Shown piece after piece: positions 58,631 to 64,000 of a DNA stretch of 64,000 bases. How positions within the stretch are numbered: the first letter of the stretch is position 1; the number at the start of each line of letters is the position of its first letter. The DNA is taken from the NCBI GenBank assembly GCA_017992055.1, contig JAGOPK010000002.1:580125-644124 (forward strand), given 5' to 3'. This stretch comes from Burkholderiaceae bacterium (lineage in GTDB: Bacteria; Pseudomonadota; Gammaproteobacteria; Burkholderiales; Burkholderiaceae_C). Made by a program: the position numbers and the translations under genes. The notes under the pieces are model-generated. The model did no database searches. It was not told the origin of the DNA and saw only the letters and a list, made by a program, of their open reading frames with translations.

Positions 58631-59404
58631 ATGTCCGACAGCCCGCCCCCCGACCTGCCGCAGGTGGTGTTCATCGGCGCCGGACCGGGCGCCGCCGACC
58701 TGATCACCGTGCGTGGCGCCGAGCGCCTGCGGGCGGCCCGCGTGGTGCTGTTCGACGCGCTCACCGATCCGGCGCTGCGCGAACTGGCGCCGCAGGCCCA
58801 GTGGCTGGACGTGGGCAAGCGCGGCTTCGACTATGCCGAGCTGCAAAGCCGCATCAACGCCCTGCTGGTCGAGCATGCGCCGGCCGGTGGCGTGGTGCGG
58901 CTCAAGGGCGGCGACCCCAGCGTGTTCGGCCGGCTCGAAGAAGAGATGCAGGCCCTGCAGGCCGCCGGCTACCGCTACGAGGTGGTGCCCGGCGTGACCT
59001 CGGCCCTGGCCGCCGCGGCGCAGAGCGGACGGCCGCTCACCCGCCGCGGCATCGGCCGCAGCGTCAGCCTGACCACGGCCATGACCCACCTGGGCCTGCT
59101 GCAGGCCACGCGCACCGCCGACACCGAGGTCTTCTACATGGCCGGACGGCAGCTGGCCGAGCTGGCCCGCCACCTGGCCGAAGCCGGCTGGCCCGGCGAT
59201 GCGCCGGTGGCCGTGCTGTCGCGCGCCGGCTGGCCCGATGCCCGGCTCACCGAGCACAGCGTGGCCACGCTGGCCGAAGCCGCCGCCCACCATGCCGGCC
59301 GGCCGGCGGTGGTCACCGTTGGCGCCGGTGCAGCCCCGGTGCGGCCGGCCAAGACCCCTGAACTTGAGCGGCATCAATCCGGCAGCCCGGGCGCCGACGC
59401 CTAA
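58631..59404 (+). CDS. cobA: Uroporphyrinogen-III C-methyltransferase (siroheme synthesis)
   Basis: 257 residues of SUMT type: [49 protein letters not shown] and AMTHLG. It methylates uroporphyrinogen III to precorrin-2, the first step to siroheme (for CysI) and cobalamin. The precorrin-2 oxidase/ferrochelatase part of CysG is missing and must be encoded elsewhere. 17 bp after cysN, the last gene of the cys operon. Its stop overlaps a -10-like TAAAAT. Confidence 0.94.
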   Translation: MSDSPPPDLPQVVFIGAGPGAADLITVRGAERLRAARVVLFDALTDPALRELAPQAQWLDVGKRGFDYAELQSRINALLVEHAPAGGVVRLKGGDPSVFGRLEEEMQALQAAGYRYEVVPGVTSALAAAAQSGRPLTRRGIGRSVSLTTAMTHLGLLQATRTADTEVFYMAGRQLAELARHLAEAGWPGDAPVAVLSRAGWPDARLTEHSVATLAEAAAHHAGRPAVVTVGAGAAPVRPAKTPELERHQSGSPGADA

Positions 59405-59407
59405 AAT
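59402..59407 (+). promoter_or_regulatory. Possible -10 box for fdxA
   Basis: TAAAAT overlaps the SUMT stop codon, 73 bp before the fdxA ATG. No clear -35 is found at standard spacing, so only a weak call is possible. Confidence 0.3.
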
Positions 59408-59480
59408 CCGAGCTTTCCCGTCGGGTGCTGCCGCCCGCCGGCGCCAGCCCATTCCCCCCACAGCCTCAGCCAAGCCCATC

Positions 59481-59804
59481 ATGACCCACGTCGTCACCGA
59501 AGCGTGCATCCGTTGCAAGTACACCGACTGCGTCGATGTCTGCCCGGTGGACTGCTTCCGCGAAGGCCCGAACTTCCTGGCCATCGACCCGGACGAGTGC
59601 ATCGACTGCGCCGTGTGCATCCCCGAGTGCCCGGTCAACGCCATCCTGCCCGAGGAAGACGTGCCCGGCGACCAGCAGGCCTACATCGCGCTGAATGCCG
59701 AGCTGGCCAAGGGCTGGCCCAGCATCACCAAGCGCAAGGCCGCCCTGCCCGATGCCGACGACTGGAAAGACCGCAAGGGCAAGCTCGGCGAGCTGATCCG
59801 CTGA
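59481..59804 (+). CDS. fdxA: Seven-iron ferredoxin FdxA
   Basis: 107 residues. Cysteines at 9, 12, 17, 21, 25 and 40, 43, 46, 50 correspond to the [3Fe-4S]/[4Fe-4S] pattern of Azotobacter FdI-type ferredoxins, with the usual long C-terminal helix region ([17 protein letters not shown]). It carries low-potential electrons and is a natural partner of the ferredoxin-NADP reductase that follows after 13 bp, perhaps for sulfite reductase. Confidence 0.96.
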   Translation: MTHVVTEACIRCKYTDCVDVCPVDCFREGPNFLAIDPDECIDCAVCIPECPVNAILPEEDVPGDQQAYIALNAELAKGWPSITKRKAALPDADDWKDRKGKLGELIR

Positions 59805-59817
59805 TCCCCGGCACACC

Positions 59818-60879
59818 ATGATCCGCACCGACGCCCTGGTCATCGGTGCCGGGCCGGTCGGCCTGTTTGCGGTGTTCGAGCTGGGCCTGCTGGAGCTGGG
59901 CGCGCAGGTCGTCGATGCCCTGCCCCATGCCGGCGGCCAGTGCACCGAGCTGTACGCCGACAAGCCCATCTACGACATCCCCGGCCTGCCGGCCAGCACC
60001 GGCGCCGATCTGGTGCAGCGCCTGCAGCAGCAGATCACCCCATTCCGGCCGGGCTGGCACCTGGGCCAGCAGGTGGCCTCGCTGGCCCCCCAGGCCGACG
60101 GACGCTTCCAGGTCAGCACCGACCAGGGCACGCAGTTCGATGCCGGCGTGGTGCTGATCGCCGCCGGTGCCGGCGCCTTCGTGCCGCGCAGCCTCAAGCT
60201 GGAGGGACTGGAGCAGCAACTGGGCCGCCAGGTGCATCACCGGATGCCAGCGCCGGCCGGGCTGGCCGGACGGCAGGTGGTGGTCTCCGGCGACGAGGAC
60301 CTGGCGCTGGGCCAGGCCGCCGATCTGGCCGAAGCCCTGCAGCGCGGCGACGCCAACGCCCCGGCGCGCGTGAGCCTGCTGCACCGGCGCGACCAGTTCC
60401 GCGCCAGCCCGGCCACGCTGGCCCGGGTGCAGGCGCTGCGCGAGGCCGGCGCGCTGCACTTCGTCGCCGGCCAGCCGCAGCAGCTGGTGCAGGACCCGCA
60501 GGGCCGGCTGCAGGCGCTGCGCCTGATCGGCAGCGACGAGCAGCTCAGCGACCTGCCCTGCGAGCAGTGGCTGCTGCTGCTGGGCCTGAGCCCGCGCCTG
60601 GGGCCGCTGGCCGACTGGGGCCTGGCCCTGCAGCGCAAGCAGCTGGTGGTGGACACGGCGCAGTTCCAGACCTCCCAACCCGGCGTGTACGCGGCCGGCG
60701 ACATCGTGCACTACCCGGGCAAGCGCAAGCTGCTGCTGTGCGGCTTCCACGAGGCCACGCTGGCCGCCTTTGCCGCCGCCGAGCGCCTGCGCGGCGGCCA
60801 TGTGCACCTGCAGTACACCACCACCAGCCCGCGGCTGCACCAGCTGCTGGGCCTGGAACCGCCGGCTGACGCCGGCTGA
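59818..60879 (+). CDS. Ferredoxin-NADP+ reductase, thioredoxin-reductase-like type
   Basis: 353 residues. N-terminal FAD motif ALVIGAGPVGLFAVFELGLL, AGGQCTELYADKPIYDIPG, and C-terminal GVYAAGDIVHYPGKRKLLLCGFHEA place it in the type-2 FNR (YumC) family, which lacks the CxxC of thioredoxin reductase. The NADP loop is somewhat altered (VVVSGDEDLALGQA), so its coenzyme preference is uncertain. Pairs with fdxA. The last codons lie in a 10-bp tandem duplication. Confidence 0.9.
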   Translation: MIRTDALVIGAGPVGLFAVFELGLLELGAQVVDALPHAGGQCTELYADKPIYDIPGLPASTGADLVQRLQQQITPFRPGWHLGQQVASLAPQADGRFQVSTDQGTQFDAGVVLIAAGAGAFVPRSLKLEGLEQQLGRQVHHRMPAPAGLAGRQVVVSGDEDLALGQAADLAEALQRGDANAPARVSLLHRRDQFRASPATLARVQALREAGALHFVAGQPQQLVQDPQGRLQALRLIGSDEQLSDLPCEQWLLLLGLSPRLGPLADWGLALQRKQLVVDTAQFQTSQPGVYAAGDIVHYPGKRKLLLCGFHEATLAAFAAAERLRGGHVHLQYTTTSPRLHQLLGLEPPADAG

Positions 60880-60880
60880 C
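60861..60880. repeat. 10-bp tandem duplication at the end of the ferredoxin reductase gene
   Basis: GCCGGCTGAC occurs twice in tandem. The TGA of the second copy is the stop, while the one in the first copy is out of frame. The 3' end also supplies most of a -35-like CTGACA for the riboswitch transcript. Confidence 0.8.
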
Positions 60881-60902
60881 ACCGCATCCGGGCGCGTATC
60901 AT
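60876..60902 (+). promoter_or_regulatory. Possible promoter of the TPP-riboswitch transcript
   Basis: CTGACA (60876-60881) and TATCAT (60897-60902) with a 15-bp spacer. The spacing is short, so confidence is moderate. Transcription would begin near 60909, just before the hairpin and riboswitch. Confidence 0.4.
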
Positions 60903-60909
60903 CGCGCCC

Positions 60910-60931
60910 GTCGCCGGCCCAGGCCGGCGAC
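60910..60931 (+). terminator. Hairpin before the TPP riboswitch
   Basis: A perfect 10-bp dyad GTCGCCGGCC-CA-GGCCGGCGAC lies 31 bp after the ferredoxin reductase stop and 3 bp before the riboswitch. No T-run. It may end the fdxA transcript or form a 5' stem on the riboswitch RNA. Confidence 0.4.
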
Positions 60932-60933
60932 AT

Positions 60934-61024
60934 CCGCTGGGGGTGCTGCCCCGGTCCACGGACCGGGCGGCTGAGAGAGTCCCCTTGAACCTGATTGAGG
61001 TAATCCTCGCGCAGGGAAGCAGCC
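60934..61024 (+). promoter_or_regulatory. TPP riboswitch (THI element)
   Basis: The conserved THI elements are all present in order: GGGGGTGCTGCC, a variable arm (CCGGTCCACGGACCGG), GGCTGAGAGAGTCC, CCTTGAACCTGAT, then the GTAATCC...GCGCAGGGAAGC half. GCTG at 60936-60939 can pair with CAGC at 61020-61023 as P1. Thiamin pyrophosphate binding would turn down the downstream TonB receptor. No terminator follows; a CCATGG-GTTCT-CCATGG hairpin (61034-61050) and the ribosome site at 61086 suggest control of translation. Confidence 0.93.
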
Positions 61025-61096
61025 TGACCCCGTCCATGGGTTCTCCATGGTGCGTTCCAGTGTCTGTGCACCTGCCATCGCCTTTGAAAGCAAACG

Positions 61097-63316
61097 ATGG
61101 CATCGATCCACGCCAACCCTCCCCTTGTTCCTGCCACCCGCTTGCGGCGCACCGCCCTGGCTGCCACGCTGGCGCTGTGCGCGTCGGCCATCCAGGCCCA
61201 ATCGAATGACCCGGCCGCCGCCAGCCAGACCGTCACCATCAGCGGCCGCCAGGCCACGGCCAACAGCGCCAGCGTGGCCGGCTTCGGTGACCTGCCGCTG
61301 TGGCGTGCGCCGTTTTCGGCCACGGTGATCCGCACCGACCAGCTGGCCGACGCCGGCATCGCCGGCCTGGGCGATCTGACGCGGCTGGATGCCGGCGTCA
61401 CCGACGACTACAACGCGCCCGGCTACTGGAGCCGCATGGCGGTGCGCGGCTTCACGCTGGACAACCGCTTCAACTACCGCCGCGACGGCCTGCCGATCAA
61501 TGCCGAGAGCGTGATCGCGCTGGGCAACAAGGCCGGGCTGGAGCTGCTCAAGGGCACCAGCGGCCTGCAGGCCGGCACCAGCGCGCCGGGCGGCCTGGTC
61601 AACCTGGTGGTCAAGCGCCCGCAGTCCGGCCTGCGCCTGGCCAGCCTGGGCTGGCAGGAGGACGGCACACGCAGCCTGGCGGTGGACATCGGCGACCGCA
61701 GCGGCGCGGCCACCCAGGCCGGCAGCTGGGGCTGGCGTGTCAACGCCGGTGCCGACCAGCTCAATCCGACCACCGAGCATGCCCGCGGCCACCGCTGGCT
61801 GTGGGCCGCCGCCGGCGACCTGCGCCTGGCCGGCGGCCTGCTGGTCGAGGCCGAGCTGGAATGGAGCCGCCAGAGCCAGCCCAGCACGCCAGGCTTCAGC
61901 CTGCTGGGCAACCGCCTGCCCGACGCCGCCACGGTCGATCCGCGGCGCAACCTCAATCACCAGGCCTGGACCCTGCCGGTGGTGATGGACGGCCGCACCG
62001 CCTCGCTGCGCATCACCCAGCCGCTGGCCGAGCAGGTGGACCTGGTGGTGCATGCGATGCGCCAGCGCCTGGACAGCGACGACCGCGTCGCCTTCCCGTT
62101 CGGCTGCAGCGCGGCCGACGACTACACCCGCTACTGCGCCGACGGCAGCTTCGACCTCTACGACTTCCGCAGCGAGAACGAGCGCCGCAGCAGCGACGCG
62201 CTGGACGCCTCGCTGCGTGGCCAGGCGCGCTGGGCCGGCCTGCAGCACCGCTTCAATGCGGGCATTCTGTTCACGCGTTATGCCACCGGCTTCGGCCGCC
62301 AGGCCTACAACTGGGTGGGCTATGGCAGCGTCGACCAGGACGTGACGCTGCCGGCCGACCCGTCGCTCACCGACGACAGCACCAACCGCCGCGAGCGCAG
62401 CAGCGAGCTGCACCTGCAGGACGCGGTGGAGCTGGGTCCGCGCCACACGCTGTGGCTGGGCCTGCGCCACAGCCGGCTGCAGCGCGACAGCCGCTACACC
62501 GCGCCCGGCGATCCGCGGGCCACGTCCTACGAGCAGTCGCTGTCCACCCCCTGGCTGGCGCTGAGCATGGCCCTGCAGCCCACGCTGACCGCCTATGCCA
62601 GCTGGGGCCAGGGCGTGGAAAGCGAGGTCGCTCCCAACCGCGCGCGCTATGCCAATGCCGGCCAGGCCCTGCCGGCACTGAAGAGCGAGCAGCTGGAGCT
62701 GGGCCTGAAGCAGCGCGAGCAGGATCTGGACTGGCGCCTGGCCGTGTTCGACATCCAGCGCCCGGTGTGGAGCGACATCGGCGTGGCCAGCGGCCTGCCG
62801 GCGGCCAGCTGCAGCAATGCCGCGCCCTGCCTGCGCCGCGCCGACGGCGAGGCCCGGCACCGCGGCCTGGAGGCCGAGGCCGAATGGCGCGCCGGTGCCT
62901 GGGCGCTGCGTGGCAGCGCGCTGTGGCTGCAGGCGCGCCGACGCGGCTCGGCCGATGCCGCGGTCAATGGCCGCGAACCCACCAATGTGCCGGCCATGAG
63001 CCTGAAGGCCCAGGCCGCCTACAACGTCGCGGCCCTGCCCGGCCTGGCCCTGCTGGCCTTCGTCAGCCACGAGGACGGCCGCCAGGTGCTGCCCGACAAC
63101 AGCCTCCAGACACCCGGCTGGACCCGGCTGGACCTGGGCGCGCGCTATGTGCAACGGCTGGATGGCACGGTCGTCCGCAGCATCACCTGGCGCGCCGGCA
63201 TCGACAACGCCACCGACCGGCGCGCCTGGAAGGAAGCCCCGTTCCAGTACGGCCATGCCTACCTCTACCCGCTGGCACCGCGCACGATTCACGCATCGGC
63301 CCAGCTCGCTTTTTGA
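61097..63316 (+). CDS. TonB-dependent outer-membrane receptor under TPP control
   Basis: 739 residues. Signal peptide (about 1-34, SAIQA-QSN), a possible TonB box (TVTISG), a plug domain (APFSATVIRTDQLADAG, GLTRLDAGVTDDYN-like strands, APGGLVNLVVKRP) and a 22-strand barrel ending in the aromatic ASAQLAF. It resembles siderophore-type receptors, but the TPP riboswitch upstream predicts thiamin or a thiamin precursor as cargo. GAAAG lies 6 nt before the ATG. Its stop overlaps the -35 of the tRNA-Asn promoter. Confidence 0.9.
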   Translation: MASIHANPPLVPATRLRRTALAATLALCASAIQAQSNDPAAASQTVTISGRQATANSASVAGFGDLPLWRAPFSATVIRTDQLADAGIAGLGDLTRLDAGVTDDYNAPGYWSRMAVRGFTLDNRFNYRRDGLPINAESVIALGNKAGLELLKGTSGLQAGTSAPGGLVNLVVKRPQSGLRLASLGWQEDGTRSLAVDIGDRSGAATQAGSWGWRVNAGADQLNPTTEHARGHRWLWAAAGDLRLAGGLLVEAELEWSRQSQPSTPGFSLLGNRLPDAATVDPRRNLNHQAWTLPVVMDGRTASLRITQPLAEQVDLVVHAMRQRLDSDDRVAFPFGCSAADDYTRYCADGSFDLYDFRSENERRSSDALDASLRGQARWAGLQHRFNAGILFTRYATGFGRQAYNWVGYGSVDQDVTLPADPSLTDDSTNRRERSSELHLQDAVELGPRHTLWLGLRHSRLQRDSRYTAPGDPRATSYEQSLSTPWLALSMALQPTLTAYASWGQGVESEVAPNRARYANAGQALPALKSEQLELGLKQREQDLDWRLAVFDIQRPVWSDIGVASGLPAASCSNAAPCLRRADGEARHRGLEAEAEWRAGAWALRGSALWLQARRRGSADAAVNGREPTNVPAMSLKAQAAYNVAALPGLALLAFVSHEDGRQVLPDNSLQTPGWTRLDLGARYVQRLDGTVVRSITWRAGIDNATDRRAWKEAPFQYGHAYLYPLAPRTIHASAQLAF

Positions 63317-63342
63317 CAGAGTCCAAAAAATGAGGCTATACT
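63313..63342 (+). promoter_or_regulatory. tRNA-Asn promoter
   Basis: TTGACA (63313-63318), an 18-bp spacer and TATACT (63337-63342) form a strong sigma-70 promoter. The -35 contains the stop codon of the TonB receptor gene. Transcription would begin about 6 bp before the mature tRNA. Confidence 0.85.
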
Positions 63343-63354
63343 GCTAGCTTCTGT

Positions 63355-63430
63355 TCCCCGATAGCTCAGTCGGTAGAGCGCCGGACTGTTAATCCGTAGG
63401 TCCCTGGTTCGAGCCCAGGTCGGGGAGCCA
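63355..63430 (+). tRNA. tRNA-Asn (anticodon GTT), CCA encoded
   Basis: A 76-nt cloverleaf: acceptor TCCCCGA pairs with TCGGGGA, D-arm GCTCAGTCGGTAGAGC, anticodon loop CTGTTAA with GTT, T-arm with GGTTCGAG, discriminator G and encoded CCA (63428-63430). The anticodon arm is the same as in E. coli tRNA-Asn. Confidence 0.98.
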
Positions 63431-63438
63431 TAAAAATC

Positions 63439-63470
63439 AAGAGGTTAGCAACGCAAGTTGCTAACCTCTT
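63439..63470 (+). terminator. Terminator after tRNA-Asn
   Basis: A perfect 14-bp stem AAGAGGTTAGCAAC / GTTGCTAACCTCTT with a GCAA tetraloop, starting 9 bp after the tRNA and followed by CGTCTTT. A strong intrinsic-type terminator. Confidence 0.85.
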
Positions 63471-63633
63471 CGTCTTTCCAGACCCACCGTGTCCGAAATT
63501 TCGGGCCCGAGCGGCTCTATGTCCTCGAAGCAACAGGCGCCAGTCTCGCGTGGTCCAGTGACGTCCCACGGAGATCACCAATTCGCTTTGGCCCGTCCCT
63601 CGCCGCATCCCCGCCCATGCGCGCAGTGCGAAC

Positions 63634-63873
63634 ATGAAGGTCATGCAAGCAGCAAGACCACTTCCAGCCTGGGCCGACCCAGAGTTGAGCAGCGAACTGC
63701 CAAGTCTGTGCGCCAAGGGCGAAGGCCAGGCGATAGAGTTCAAGCTCGGCCTCCCGCCGCAGCCCCATGACATTGCGAAATCAATCGCCGCCTTCGCTTC
63801 CTCAAACGAGGGGCTGCTGATCTATGGCGTCAACGACGATGGTCGCATCGTCGGCCTTTCAGAGGCAGATGAC
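63634..63873 (+). pseudogene. AlbA_2 (Schlafen-like) DNA-binding-domain gene, truncated by an insertion
   Basis: The reading frame shows an AlbA_2 domain beginning (EGQAIEFKLGLPPQPHDIAKSIAAFASSNEGLLIYGVNDDGRIVGLSEAD): the E-F-K and F-x-N-x-x-G-x-x-x-x-G-V-x-D signatures are intact. After about 80 residues homology stops at GACTG, where an insertion-element end begins; the frame then runs into the element and stops at 63930. AlbA_2 proteins usually have 300 or more residues and act as transcription or defence-related factors. Codon use and GC are lower than the chromosomal genes before the tRNA. Confidence 0.8.
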
Positions 63874-64000
63874 TGTTGGCGCCGACCGAAAATTGACCAG
63901 CAAAGCCGCGTAGTGCCGATTGAAAACTGACCAGGGTGAGAGACCTACCCTGCTGCAATTTGTGGCAGGGGTTCTGGACGGTGATCACCATGGCCTTGAA
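63874..64000 (+). mobile_element. IS21-family-like element, left end, running off the window
   Basis: From TGTTGGCGCC at 63874 the sequence shows the IS21-family pattern: a TGT end and spaced imperfect repeats with ATTGACC/ACTGACC cores (GACCGAAAATTGACCAG at 63884 and GATTGAAAACTGACCAGGG at about 63918). A likely istA start follows (GTGATCACCATGGCCTTGAA at the window end). The element is cut by the window, so family, other end and target duplication cannot be confirmed. Confidence 0.6.

Noticed and set aside
63366-63773. Minus-strand reading frame ending APRPGLEPGTYGLTV
   Set aside because: Those residues are the antisense translation of the tRNA gene, a well-known false protein; the rest has no homology features.

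Overview
The window is about 70% GC, densely coded and mostly chromosomal in character. It looks like a betaproteobacterium of the order Burkholderiales, probably near the Rubrivivax/Leptothrix/Ideonella group. The reasons are a homodimeric aceE followed by a two-lipoyl aceF and a lipoyl-fused lpdA, a TIGR01841-type phasin with PhaR-like sites, a PEP-CTERM protein, a DUF934 gene inside the cys operon, and aminoethylphosphonate genes of the Burkholderiales type. This placement rests on gene content and style only, not on a marker-gene search.

Layout. 1-1.9 kb: the end of a NUDIX gene and a degenerate GGDEF/EAL protein. 1.9-8.2 kb: pyruvate dehydrogenase operon aceE-aceF-lpdA (minus strand). 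8.4-15.5 kb: divergent PAS histidine kinase and FixJ-like regulator, folD, an M3 oligopeptidase and a thioredoxin-fold protein. 15.5-24.8 kb: a GNAT-GFA fusion, MFS transporters, rmuC, a two-subunit molybdenum hydroxylase, and a LysR regulator divergent from an MFS/carboxymuconolactone-decarboxylase-like pair.

24.8-40.8 kb is the most interesting region: a roughly 16-kb divergent phosphonate locus. Leftward lie phnS-phnT-phnU(fused permease)-phnW-eutB-eutC-HAD phosphatase-TIGR03364 oxidase. Rightward lie a GntR regulator-phnA-phnY-Na/Pi cotransporter-PhnZ-like HD oxygenase-EamA membrane protein. The genes are tightly spaced, many with 4-bp overlaps. They predict uptake of 2-aminoethylphosphonate, transamination to phosphonoacetaldehyde, oxidation to phosphonoacetate, and hydrolysis to acetate plus phosphate. 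Added to this are ethanolamine ammonia-lyase and PhnZ-like genes that the core pathway does not need.

40.8-52.3 kb: a DnaQ-like exonuclease, a P-type cation ATPase, a 2-hydroxyacid dehydrogenase, an Na+/H+ antiporter-like protein, a thioesterase, an HDAC-family deacetylase, a phasin whose promoter is flanked by paired PhaR-like sites, a PEP-CTERM protein, an FAD oxidoreductase and a patatin-like lipoprotein. 52.4-60.9 kb: assimilatory sulfate reduction (tauE-like, cysI, DUF934, cysH, cysD, cysN, SUMT), then ferredoxin fdxA and a ferredoxin-NADP reductase. 60.9-63.3 kb: a TPP riboswitch upstream of a TonB-dependent receptor, a likely thiamin-compound importer. 63.35-64 kb: tRNA-Asn with its own promoter and terminator, then lower-GC accessory DNA in which an AlbA_2-domain gene is cut by what looks like the end of an IS21-family element running off the window.
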